DNA from: Ruminococcus sp. | GTDB taxonomy: Bacteria > Bacillota > Clostridia > Oscillospirales > Ruminococcaceae | Assembly (NCBI GenBank): GCA_021201755.1 | Contig: JAJQEI010000050.1 | Span: 1 to 52,030, forward strand | Reading direction: 5' to 3' | Length of the DNA: 52,030 nucleotides | Shown: piece after piece, positions 32,048 through 40,876 of the stretch | How the letters are laid out: each line of letters starts with the position of its first letter | How positions within the stretch are numbered: position 1 is the stretch's first letter | Notes under the pieces: model-generated | Databases searched by the model: none | Seen by the model: only the letters and a program-made list of their open reading frames with translations | Told to the model about the DNA's origin: nothing | Made by a program: the position numbers and the translations under genes

Positions 32048-33337
32048 TTACCTTGTTTTATGATTTACCTTTCCATCAGTGAATTTCGAAGAAAGGAATG
32101 ATTGTTCCTTGTACAATCCGTAATAACCGGAGAGTAAATAGCTAACGGAAATTGCTAATAAATAGTACGGTGCGCCCGCAAACCCGAACAGTTCCATTGC
32201 AATTAACAGTGATGCTAGTGGACAATTGGTTACGCCACAGAACATGGCTATCATGCTAATCGCTGCACAAAAAGACGGGGAGAGTCCCGCAACCTGTCCG
32301 AATAGACAGCCAAACGCAGCACCAATAAAAAAGGATGGAATAATTTCGCCTCCTTTGAACCTACCGGCAAGTGTAATGGCAGTAAAGAGCATCTTCATTA
32401 GAAAAGCATACCAAATCGTCTCTCCAGCAATCGATTGTGTGATACCGTTTGTCCCTAGTCCGATGTAGTCCTGATTGCGCACGAATAACAATAATATCCA
32501 CAGCATTCCACTTGCGATTAGAATACGCAAATAAGGATTTTGAATATTTTTAGAAAAAAGAGTTTCTGCCTCACGAAGCAGTATACAAAAGAGGACGCTC
32601 ACGCCTGCACAGAGTATGCCCAAAAGTAGTATTTTTAATGCAGGGATCACCGCCAAATCTGGTACATCGGTCACAGAATATGATGCAAGTGGCAATCCGA
32701 GTTTTGATACCAACCAAGATGCTGTTAGCGAAGATATTGTGCAGGGGACAAGTGCTGCATAATGCATTGCTCCTACACATACTACCTCCATAGCAAAGAT
32801 TGGTGCAGCAACCGGAGTTCGGAAAATTGCGGAGAAGGCCGCAGACATACCACACAATATCATGACACGTTTATCACGGACTGCTAGGTGAAAAATCCGA
32901 CTCCATAAGCTGCCAATGCTTCCACCCAGTTGAAGTGCAGCTCCTTCACGTCCAGCACTTCCACCACAGAGATGCGTGAGAACGGTGGAAAGGAAAATCA
33001 ACGGTGCCATTTGTACTGGTAGTTCCGTTTCAGAATGAAGTGATGCAAGTACCATATTGGTACCACGATCGTTTTGATCGTGGGTAATTTAATAAAACCA
33101 AACGATAGCCACGCCACCAAGTGGTAATGTCAGGAGAATCCAAGAGTGTGACAATCACAGGTTGGTGACATAGGAAATGGCGTAGACAAAGCCTACGCCG
33201 ATGATTCCTACAATGCCGCCCATGAAAATAGAGCTGACGATCCAACGAGTCAACAGTCGTAAGTGGGAGAAAATGCGAATCCCACTGTGTAAAATTCTTC
33301 CTTTCCAACGATAAAAGAGTTGCTGGTATCGTCGCAT
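32048..33337 (-). pseudogene. CLC family anion channel/antiporter with in-frame TGA and TAA
   Basis: Start ATG 33337 (AAAGGAG 9 bases upstream). The first helix WIVSSIFMGGIVGIIGVGFVYAISYVTNL runs into TGA (33155-33157); the same frame continues SHSWILLTLPLGGVAIVWFY, then TAA (33089-33091), then ITHDQNDRGTNMVLASLHSE and the rest unbroken. The key filter motif GGSAGREGAALQLGG, plus later GGEIIPSFFIGAAFG, are intact. Both stops can arise by C-to-T changes. This sort of CLC in Firmicutes may be an H+/Cl- or fluoride exchanger; I cannot decide. A shorter protein from 33055 would lack helices A-B. Confidence 0.85.
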
Positions 33338-33363
33338 GGACTTCATCTCCTTTGGGACTACTT

Positions 33364-33906
33364 TTAATAATTCTCCGCACGTATCATGAAGTAGGATTGC
33401 GGATGTTGACAGACAGGACAAATATCCGGTGCTTTTTTTCCGATGACAATATGCCCACAATTAGAACATTCCCAAATCACGTCTCCATCTTTTGAAAAGA
33501 CATATTCCCCTTCGATGTTGGCGAGGAGCTTCCGATAGCGTTCTTCATGTGATTTTTCGATTTCGCCCACTGCTTCAAATAGTGCGGCGATTTGGGTAAA
33601 GCCCTCAGCTTTTGCTTCTTCTGCAAATTCTTGATATATATCCGTCCATTCATAATTTTCGCCAGCAGCAGCATCTTTCAAATTTTCAGTTGTATCTGGT
33701 ACTGCACCGTCGTGGAGCAACTTAAACCAGATTTTTGCGTGTTCTTTTTCGTTGTTGGCAGTATCCTCAAACAGCTTTCCAATTTGAACATAGCCGTCCT
33801 TTTTTGCCTTTGATGCATAATACTGATATTTGGTAAATGCTTGAGATTCACCAGCAAAAGCTGCCAGCAAATTCGCTTCTGTTTTGGATCCTTTTAACTC
33901 TGCCAT
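33364..33906 (-). CDS. rbr: Rubrerythrin
   Basis: 180 residues. N-terminal ferritin-like diiron domain with the Glu/His ligands in [25 protein letters not shown], and [10 protein letters not shown]; the C-terminal rubredoxin domain has CSNCG and CPVCQHP binding one Fe. It reduces hydrogen peroxide in anaerobes. Start ATG 33906 (GGAG 10 bases upstream). It follows perR by 40 bases and is probably co-transcribed and repressed by it. Confidence 0.95.
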   Translation of the reverse strand: MAELKGSKTEANLLAAFAGESQAFTKYQYYASKAKKDGYVQIGKLFEDTANNEKEHAKIWFKLLHDGAVPDTTENLKDAAAGENYEWTDIYQEFAEEAKAEGFTQIAALFEAVGEIEKSHEERYRKLLANIEGEYVFSKDGDVIWECSNCGHIVIGKKAPDICPVCQHPQSYFMIRAENY

Positions 33907-33946
33907 AATTCCATCGCTCCTTTTTTGTTGGCATTGTCCACGCAAA

Positions 33947-34375
33947 TCACGTTGACAAATTTTCTTCTGAGTTATAGGTTAAGATATAACTTTTTTTCTG
34001 CACACATTCTTTGCATAATCCTTGAAATACGATTTGATGGGAAAAAATCACCATGCCATGATTATCTAGAATTCTATCGTTCAAGTCAGATTGATAGGGC
34101 ATATCCACATCAAACACACGTTCGCACTGTTGGCACTCCATGTGATAATGTGGCACTGTGTAAAAATCGAAGCAGTCTGCACCATTTGGAATTGGAATAT
34201 GCAAAATTTTTCCTTGTTCTGAGAGGATTTTCAAATTTCGGTAGACAGTTGCTTTGCTAATTTGGATGTCTTCCGATGCAATTTCTTGAAAAATTTCTTC
34301 TGCAGTCGGATGATTATGCATTTCCTGAACCGTTTCAAATACCAATCGTCGTTGCAATGTGTTACGCTTTTTCAT
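33947..34375 (-). CDS. perR: Fur-family repressor, PerR-like
   Basis: 142 residues. A winged-helix DNA-binding half ([30 protein letters not shown]) is followed by a metal-binding half with the structural zinc site CQQC and CKEC and the His-rich HYHMEC. Adjacent rubrerythrin supports a peroxide-sensing PerR role. Start ATG 34375 with GAGG 9 bases upstream; ATG 34390 has no such site. Confidence 0.88.
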   Translation of the reverse strand: MKKRNTLQRRLVFETVQEMHNHPTAEEIFQEIASEDIQISKATVYRNLKILSEQGKILHIPIPNGADCFDFYTVPHYHMECQQCERVFDVDMPYQSDLNDRILDNHGMVIFSHQIVFQGLCKECVQKKSYILTYNSEENLST

Positions 34376-34438
34376 ATTCATCAGCCTCATTCAGAAAATC
34401 GAAAGTGTGTCAGTAAATAATAAAAGTTCTTAATTAAT

Positions 34439-34467
34439 ATTATAGTCTTTTTGATGATATTTGTCAA
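34439..34467 (-). promoter_or_regulatory. Consensus promoter of perR-rbr with possible operator
   Basis: TTGACA (34467-34462), 17-bp spacer, TATAAT (34444-34439). An AT-rich near-palindrome around TATAATATTAATTA overlaps and follows the -10 box and resembles a PerR/Fur box, suggesting autoregulation. The 356-base gap to parE holds this promoter, the parE promoter and otherwise no gene. Confidence 0.75.
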
Positions 34468-34660
34468 GAGGGCTTTCAAAAAAAGTATGGAAATCAATAC
34501 CGTATAAAAGGGGTGGGAGAAAAGGGGGAAGGAAAATTGCCCGCCTGCAGTTTTTTCCTTCTTATATTTTGTACTTGAAGAACAAGATGAATCGTAGTTT
34601 TTGGAAAATAATGAGATTTATAAGTAAATATTTTTCCCGTAGGTCGTTTTTTCGTACCAC

Positions 34661-34689
34661 TTGATTTTTTTTGGAATTTGTGCTATAAT
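34661..34689 (+). promoter_or_regulatory. Promoter of the topoisomerase IV genes
   Basis: TTGATT (34661-34666), 17-bp spacer, TATAAT (34684-34689). Confidence 0.7.
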
Positions 34690-34731
34690 AACAAATAAGG
34701 CAAGATTTCGCTTGCCGGAAAGGATGAAATC

Positions 34732-36720
34732 ATGGCAAAAAAATCATCAAAACAAACCTATGACAACGAAAGCATCACGATGCTGAAAGGCCCCGATAAA
34801 GTGCGCAAACGTCCGGGCGTTATCTTTGGCTCGGACGGTTTAGATGGCTGTGCACACTCGATTTTTGAGATTATTTCGAACTCTATCGATGAGGCACGGG
34901 CAGGCTATGGCGAGAAAATTATTGTTACGCACTATCGGGATTATTCGATAGAAGTACAGGATTTCGGAAGAGGTTGTCCGGTGGATTTTAATAATTCAGA
35001 AAATCGCTATAATTGGGAATTGGTTTTCTGTGAATTATATGCAGGCGGTAAATATGACGCAAATTCTGACACTTACGAATATTCACTTGGGTTGAACGGA
35101 TTAGGCTTATGTGCCACGCAATTTGCTTCGGCTTATATGGATGTCGAAGTAATACGGGATGGCTGTCAGTATAACTTGCATTTTGAAAAGGGTGAAAATA
35201 TAGGTGGCTTGCAGAAAAAAGTGACCAAAAACAAGCAAACCGGTACACGTACTCGGTGGCTGCCCGACTTCGATGTCTTTACGGAAATCGAAGTATCTGA
35301 TGCTTATTTCGAAGACGTCCTCCGGCGCCAAGCGGTAGTGAATCCCAATTTATTATTTTTGTATCGTAGTGAACAGGTAGACGGCAGTTTTATCGAAAAG
35401 CGATATTTTTACGAAAACGGAATTGCCGATTATGTATGGGAACTCGCCGGAGAAACTTCTTTCACATCGATTCAGAATTGGAGCTGTCAACGAGAAGGAA
35501 AAGACCGAGAGGACAAACCGAGTTATAAAGTAAAGCTAAATGTTGCGTTGACTTTTTCAAATCAAGTCCAACAAATCGAATATTATCATAACTCGAGTTG
35601 GCTTGAGCATGGTGGTTCGCCGGAAAAGGCGGTAAAGCAGGCGTTTGTGTACCAAATCGATGCCTATCTAAAACAAAACAATAAGTATTTGAAGGCAGAA
35701 TCAAAGCTGAAATATGAGGATGTTGAAGCATGCTTGGTGCTGGTATCGTCCAGTTTTTCCACGCAAACGAGTTATGAAAACCAAACTAAAAAGGCGATTA
35801 CCAACAAATTCGTCTACGAAGCGATGACAGATTTTCTGAAACAGCAACTCGAGATTTATTTTATCGAAAATCCAGACGAAGCTGAAAAAATTGCCACACA
35901 GATTCTCGTCAACAAGCGTAGCCGAGAAAATGCTGAAAAAACTCGCCTAAATCTTAAGAAAAAGCTAACTGGGGCTTTAGATGTCACGAACATGATACCG
36001 AAGTTTGTGGATTGTCGCAGCAAGGATTTGTCTCGGCGTGAACTTTACATTGTGGAAGGTGATTCTGCACTTGGTTCGGTCAAGATGGCACGGGATGCGG
36101 AATTTCAAGCAGTAATTCCAGTGCGTGGTAAAATTTTGAATTGTTTAAAAGCCGATTACACGAAAATTTTTAAAAATGAAATCATCACAGATATTATGAA
36201 GCTCCTCGGCTGTGGCGTGGAGGTACAAACGAAGGTGAACAAAGAGATTTCTTCCTTTCATCTCGATGGATTGCGTTGGAATAAAATTGTTATCTGTACA
36301 GATGCCGATGTGGACGGTTTTCAAATTCGCACGCTGATTTTGACGATGCTTTACCGGTTGACGCCTACACTCATCGATATGGGATATGTTTACATCGCTG
36401 AGTCGCCGCTATTTGAAATTACCACAAAAAAACGCACATACTTTGCCTACACAGAAAAAGAAAAAACCGAGATATTGGGAAAAATTGGGAACGAAAAGTT
36501 TACCATGCAACGGTCGAAAGGATTGGGTGAAAATGAAGCGGATATGATGGCACTGACTACAATGAATCCAGAAACTAGACGCCTGATTCAAGTACAAGCT
36601 GCCGATGTCGAAGAGACAGCAGCAATGTTTGATATGCTGCTTGGCGACAACCTGCAAGGACGCAAGGACTATATTGCGGAATTTGGAAGCGATTATCTAG
36701 AGTTGGCGGATATTAGCTAA
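34732..36720 (+). CDS. parE: DNA topoisomerase IV subunit B (type IIA, GyrB/ParE-like)
   Basis: 662 residues. GHKL ATPase domain with MLKGPDKVRKRPGVIFG, EIISNSIDEARAGYG (Mg-binding Asn/Glu), DFGRGCPVD and GLNGLGLCATQFAS. The TOPRIM domain has EGDSALGSVKMARD and the metal motif DADVDG. The C-terminus ends QRSKGLGENEADMM...LLGDN. It is ~660 rather than ~640 residues and somewhat divergent, e.g. EGDSALGS and no PLRGKxLNV in exact form (PVRGKILN). It pairs with the downstream GyrA/ParC-like subunit to decatenate chromosomes. Confidence 0.9.
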   Translation: MAKKSSKQTYDNESITMLKGPDKVRKRPGVIFGSDGLDGCAHSIFEIISNSIDEARAGYGEKIIVTHYRDYSIEVQDFGRGCPVDFNNSENRYNWELVFCELYAGGKYDANSDTYEYSLGLNGLGLCATQFASAYMDVEVIRDGCQYNLHFEKGENIGGLQKKVTKNKQTGTRTRWLPDFDVFTEIEVSDAYFEDVLRRQAVVNPNLLFLYRSEQVDGSFIEKRYFYENGIADYVWELAGETSFTSIQNWSCQREGKDREDKPSYKVKLNVALTFSNQVQQIEYYHNSSWLEHGGSPEKAVKQAFVYQIDAYLKQNNKYLKAESKLKYEDVEACLVLVSSSFSTQTSYENQTKKAITNKFVYEAMTDFLKQQLEIYFIENPDEAEKIATQILVNKRSRENAEKTRLNLKKKLTGALDVTNMIPKFVDCRSKDLSRRELYIVEGDSALGSVKMARDAEFQAVIPVRGKILNCLKADYTKIFKNEIITDIMKLLGCGVEVQTKVNKEISSFHLDGLRWNKIVICTDADVDGFQIRTLILTMLYRLTPTLIDMGYVYIAESPLFEITTKKRTYFAYTEKEKTEILGKIGNEKFTMQRSKGLGENEADMMALTTMNPETRRLIQVQAADVEETAAMFDMLLGDNLQGRKDYIAEFGSDYLELADIS

Positions 36721-36815
36721 TGTGCAGTTCGTATGCGGAATGTTGTATGTGAATTTAGAATATAGAAAGTTCTGAACTTCTAGTTAAATTTATCTAACAA
36801 TGGAGAATACAGTTT

Positions 36816-39071
36816 ATGGCAAGAAAAAAGCAATCGGAAAAACCTAAAAAATCAACTATCCCCAACGCCTATATTGCAGGTGCTGGAATTGTTGAAGAAG
36901 AAAAAATCACAGAGACACTGGAAAAAAATTATATGCCCTATGCTATGAGTATCATTATTTCTCGTGCACTGCCGGAAATAGATGGATTTAAGCCATCTCA
37001 TCGTAAGTTGCTTTACACAATGTACAAGATGAATTTGCTCAGCGGTGGGCTAACAAAATCCGCTAATGTTGTGGGACAGACCATGCGTTTGAATCCGCAC
37101 GGTGATGGCGCAATTTATGAAACAATGGTGCGCCTGACACGTGGCAACGAAGCACTTTTGCATCCTTATGTGCAATCAAAAGGAAATTTCGGGAAGGCAT
37201 ACTCCCGAGATATGGCATATGCAGCTTCTCGTTACACAGAGGTAAAACTTGAGCTGATTTGTAACGAGCTTTTCAGTGAAATCGATAAGGATACGGTAGA
37301 TTTCGTTCCGAACTATGATAATACCATGATGGAACCATCGCTATTTCCAACCACATTTCCGGCGATTTTGGTGAATGCGAATGTCGGTATCGCCGTATCG
37401 ATGGCAAGTAACGTTTGTCCATTTAATTTGGCGGAAGTCTGCGAGACGGCTATCTCACTGATGCAGAATCCGAACCACGACATTCTCTCGACCCTAAAGG
37501 GACCCGATTTCCCAGGCGGTGGGTTTCTTTATTATGATGAGACCGAGCTAAAAAAAATCTACGACACTGGACGAGGCAGCGTGAAGGTGCGGGCGAAGTG
37601 GAGTTATAATAAAGCAGACAATTGTCTAGAAGTGAAAGAAATTCCTTACAGCACTACGATTGAAGCAATTATCGATAAAATCGTGGATTGTATCAAGCAG
37701 GGTAAGCTTCGAGAAGTGTCGTATGTGCGAGACGAAACCGATATAGACGGTTTGAAAATTGCCATCGACCTTAAGCGTGGTACCGATCCTAAAAAGGTAA
37801 TGCAGAAACTTTTCCGCATAACGCCGTTACAAGACAGCTATGCGTGCAATTTCAATATTCTGGTGGGCGGTGTGCCAAAGGTGATGGGCGTCCGAGAAAT
37901 TCTCGAAGAATGGACAGCGTTTCGAATGGAATGCGTGCGCCGACGACTCACTTTTGACTTAAAGAAAAAGAACGAAAAGCTGCACCTTTTGCTTGGCTTG
38001 GAGAAAATTCTCTTGGACATTGACAAAGCGATACGTATCGTACGAGAAATGCAGGAAGAAGCTGATGTGGTTCCAAACCTGATGATTGGCTTTGGTATCG
38101 ATGAAATCCAAGCAGAATATGTGGCAGAAATTAAGCTGCGCCACTTGAATCGGGAGTATATCCTCAAGCGTACGCAAGAAACTGACCAATTGAAGGAGGA
38201 TATCGCTGACCTTGAATCCATCCTGTCGAGCCAGAAAAAAATGCGTCGCCTAATAATACAAGAGCTAAAAGAAACCGCAAAAAAATACGGTCAGCCTCGC
38301 AAAACGTTGTTCTATTACGCATCGGATATTGTAGAAGAAGAAATCGAAGATATATCTGACTTTCCACTGCATCTCTTCTTATCCAGCGGTGGGTATTTCA
38401 AGAAGATTCTGCCGGCTTCGCTACGCATGAACAGTGATCAAAAACTAAAAGAAGACGATCGCATCATATTTCATGCTGAAGCCAATAACCGCACCGAACT
38501 TTTATTTTTTACGAACCAAAAGCTTGTCTACAAGAGTCATGCGAGTGAATTTAGCGAAACAAAGGCGAGTGCGATAGGGGATTATGTACCGGCAAAACTG
38601 GGATTCCAAGAGGGTGAATTCGTAGTACAAATGATTGCCACAGCAGACTATAACGGTGAATTGCTTTTCTTCTACGAAAATGGTAAGGTTGCCCGTGTTC
38701 CACTGGCATCCTATGCCACAAAGACGAATCGTAAAAAGCTGCAAAAGGCATATTGTGATAAGTCACCTCTCGTGCAGGTACTGTATCTATCAACGGAAAA
38801 TAAGAAACAGCTTGTTTTTTTGCGCACAGATGGCAACCGTGCGATGTTGTTTGATGTCTGTCAAGTGGCATCGAAGACGACCCGAGACACCCAAGGTGTG
38901 CAGGTGATAACGCTGAAGGCGAAGCAGCTTGTGTGCGAAGCACAGTTGGTAAATGAAGAAAAGGCACAAGGACTTAAACGTTATCGAGTAAAAAATATCC
39001 CGGCAGTCGGCAGTATCGTCAAGGACGATTTGCCAGGTACAGGACAAATGATGTTGCCAAATAATTCATAA
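36816..39071 (+). CDS. parC: DNA topoisomerase IV subunit A (GyrA/ParC-like)
   Basis: 751 residues. MSIIISRALPEIDGFKPSHRKLLYTM at the N-terminus; the winged-helix/catalytic region has LNPHGDGAIYETMVRLT, SRYTEVKL with the active-site Tyr, and PNYDNTMMEPSLFP. A coiled-coil tower domain follows (residues ~350-480). The C-terminal beta-pinwheel (~520-740) lacks a GyrA-box QRRGGKG, pointing to topoisomerase IV rather than gyrase. Ninety-five bases after parE. Confidence 0.9.
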   Translation: MARKKQSEKPKKSTIPNAYIAGAGIVEEEKITETLEKNYMPYAMSIIISRALPEIDGFKPSHRKLLYTMYKMNLLSGGLTKSANVVGQTMRLNPHGDGAIYETMVRLTRGNEALLHPYVQSKGNFGKAYSRDMAYAASRYTEVKLELICNELFSEIDKDTVDFVPNYDNTMMEPSLFPTTFPAILVNANVGIAVSMASNVCPFNLAEVCETAISLMQNPNHDILSTLKGPDFPGGGFLYYDETELKKIYDTGRGSVKVRAKWSYNKADNCLEVKEIPYSTTIEAIIDKIVDCIKQGKLREVSYVRDETDIDGLKIAIDLKRGTDPKKVMQKLFRITPLQDSYACNFNILVGGVPKVMGVREILEEWTAFRMECVRRRLTFDLKKKNEKLHLLLGLEKILLDIDKAIRIVREMQEEADVVPNLMIGFGIDEIQAEYVAEIKLRHLNREYILKRTQETDQLKEDIADLESILSSQKKMRRLIIQELKETAKKYGQPRKTLFYYASDIVEEEIEDISDFPLHLFLSSGGYFKKILPASLRMNSDQKLKEDDRIIFHAEANNRTELLFFTNQKLVYKSHASEFSETKASAIGDYVPAKLGFQEGEFVVQMIATADYNGELLFFYENGKVARVPLASYATKTNRKKLQKAYCDKSPLVQVLYLSTENKKQLVFLRTDGNRAMLFDVCQVASKTTRDTQGVQVITLKAKQLVCEAQLVNEEKAQGLKRYRVKNIPAVGSIVKDDLPGTGQMMLPNNS

Positions 39072-39147
39072 AATTCATAATATGTATTTTATAACGAATT
39101 GCATATTACTTTTGATGATCTGTTGTCTCTTAGAAGGGAATGAAACC

Positions 39148-39669
39148 ATGTATACAGCATATCTTTTTTCATTTGGTCCAATCGAAATAGAGTATCATGG
39201 CAATGTATTATACAAATTGCGTTGTACGCCCAGGCAGATGGAAATGACGCATGAAATAGTGCATAAACATTCATCATACAGTGATGATATTTTCAATCAA
39301 GTAGAAGAATTTTTGGCAGGAAAACGAACAGATTTTCGGATTACCTATCAGTTGAACGGAACGCAATTTCAAAAAAACGTGTGGAATGCCTTGTTGGATA
39401 TTCCATATGGCAAAACGAAGACATATAAAGAAATTGCACAGGCAATAGGGTGTCCAGGTGCAAGTCGTGCGGTCGGTATGGCAAACAACAGAAATCCGTT
39501 AATGCTTATCATACCGTGTCATAGAGTAATTGGCTGCAACAGCAGTCTAGTGGGTTATGTGGGCGGATTAGAAATGAAAAAAACATTACTTGCAGTGGAA
39601 CAAAGTAAAAATATAATCGTTGATTTCAAGGACGATTTTCCGAATTTTGGGCAAATGTCATTGAAATAA
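39148..39669 (+). CDS. ogt: Methylated-DNA-protein cysteine methyltransferase
   Basis: 173 residues. The C-terminal domain carries the acceptor-Cys motif IPCHRVIG, preceded by FQKNVWNALLDIPYGKTKTYKEIAQAIGCPGASRAVG, typical of Ogt/AGT. It transfers the methyl of O6-methylguanine to its own Cys. Start ATG 39148 with AGAAGGG upstream; the frame extends to 39082 but has no ribosome site there. Confidence 0.93.
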   Translation: MYTAYLFSFGPIEIEYHGNVLYKLRCTPRQMEMTHEIVHKHSSYSDDIFNQVEEFLAGKRTDFRITYQLNGTQFQKNVWNALLDIPYGKTKTYKEIAQAIGCPGASRAVGMANNRNPLMLIIPCHRVIGCNSSLVGYVGGLEMKKTLLAVEQSKNIIVDFKDDFPNFGQMSLK

Positions 39670-39682
39670 TAGTACGAAATAT

Positions 39683-39714
39683 AAAAAGGTCATGTAAAAT
39701 TGCATGACCTTTTT
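39683..39714. terminator. Bidirectional terminator
   Basis: AAAAAGGTCATG / CATGACCTTTTT arms with a 7-8-base loop, serving ogt (+) and the VanY-like gene (-). Confidence 0.9.
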
Positions 39715-39720
39715 ATATAC

Positions 39721-40758
39721 TTAATATTCATAGTTTATGGTTGTTTCTATGGTAATGTCTGTTATATCATTCGTTGTATTTGTTTCAGTTGTAGCATTAG
39801 TAGTAAGTTCTGTCACCGTTAAGATGAAGCCACTGCGATTGTCACCGGAGACAGAGTAAACGGTGCCTTCGAGTAGTTCCACAGTAGTTGTACCGCTGGC
39901 ATCAGCAGGAATGTAATATATTGTATAATTTTGACCATCACAGGTATAAGAATATCCGTCAATGTTCATGGTATAATTTTGTAAAAAGTTCAGGTATTCC
40001 TCCAAACAATAGTTATTTTCATGCATGATAGAGGCGTGAACTTTTCCCACATATCGAAAATGATGCGGAGAGTAGGTTATACCAGTGATGTCTGTTTTAT
40101 CAGAGGGATAACGCAGTACAAAGCCATACTCCCAAGAATTTGAAACCATCCATTCATTGTGTTTCTGAATATAAGCAACTACTTCACCTGTACTAGTAAT
40201 GAGTCCGATATCAAAGCTATATCCTGTATCACGGTCGGGAAGATCATTGGTGTAGAGATCAGTAGAACTTAAAGTAGACTGCTGTGTGCTATAAATTTGT
40301 AAATTTGCCCAGCCGGTATATGTGGCATAATCATCAAACATTTCACAAAGATTGTCCAATGTTTCCGCCTGAATTAGAAATGAAGTATCCCTTGTGACAA
40401 CATTAGAGTCGGAAATACTGGAGAAATCCGAAAAATTTTGCGTTCCGTTATAGGGATGTGTATCATCCACTAAAATCAAGTTGCCATTTGCCATATCTTC
40501 TGTTGTGAGGTTTAGGATAATTGAATTGGATATGGTTGTCTCTTCTGTTGCTTCTGTGAGATCATCAGTGGTGTTTTCACCACTAGCAGTTGAGGAAGAT
40601 ATCGTCAAAGAAAAGCTGCCAGTTCCAACTATATTTTCAGTTGTCGTCTGAAAAAATGTCCGTAGGATTGCATCTGCTGCAAAAATAATGCCGATTAACA
40701 AAAGCAATACCAAGAGAAAGTCAGCTGGGCTGAGATATCTTTTTTTACGGTTGCTCAT
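39721..40758 (-). CDS. VanY/M15B-like D-alanyl-D-alanine carboxypeptidase, zinc motif altered
   Basis: About 345 residues. Cytoplasmic start, one membrane helix (residues ~14-34), a Thr/Ser-rich linker, then a C-terminal VanY-type domain: WMVSNSWEYGFVLRYPSDKTDITGITYSPHHFRYVGKVHA and EEYLNFLQ. In the family the first zinc motif is S-x-H-x-x-G-x-x-x-D; here it reads DRDTGYSFD, with Arg (codon CGT) in place of the zinc His while the Asp is kept. The second His (PHHFRYV) is present. So catalysis is doubtful. Start ATG 40758 follows AGGAGG at 12 bases; ATG 40797 is an alternative. Confidence 0.72.
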   Translation of the reverse strand: MSNRKKRYLSPADFLLVLLLLIGIIFAADAILRTFFQTTTENIVGTGSFSLTISSSTASGENTTDDLTEATEETTISNSIILNLTTEDMANGNLILVDDTHPYNGTQNFSDFSSISDSNVVTRDTSFLIQAETLDNLCEMFDDYATYTGWANLQIYSTQQSTLSSTDLYTNDLPDRDTGYSFDIGLITSTGEVVAYIQKHNEWMVSNSWEYGFVLRYPSDKTDITGITYSPHHFRYVGKVHASIMHENNYCLEEYLNFLQNYTMNIDGYSYTCDGQNYTIYYIPADASGTTTVELLEGTVYSVSGDNRSGFILTVTELTTNATTETNTTNDITDITIETTINYEY

Positions 40759-40876
40759 AGCGGAATCCAGCCTCCTGTCTTGTAAGATTTGGTTCATTGT
40801 AGCTTTTCATCTTCAAAAAGCTACAGAGCATTACCGATTTAGACTGCTATGCGCTAATGCTTCAGATGGTATATCA

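Noticed and set aside
8661..33157. Stop-codon reassignment or selenocysteine/pyrrolysine insertion
   Set aside because: TAG, TGA and TAA are all found in-frame, intact genes here end in TAG (e.g. the YitT gene at 13867) and TGA (mtnN), the positions do not match selenocysteine sites, and no obvious SECIS-like hairpin follows the TGAs.
34732..39071. DNA gyrase rather than topoisomerase IV
   Set aside because: The A subunit has no visible GyrA box and the pair stands apart from any replication-initiation gene; but a divergent gyrase cannot be fully excluded.
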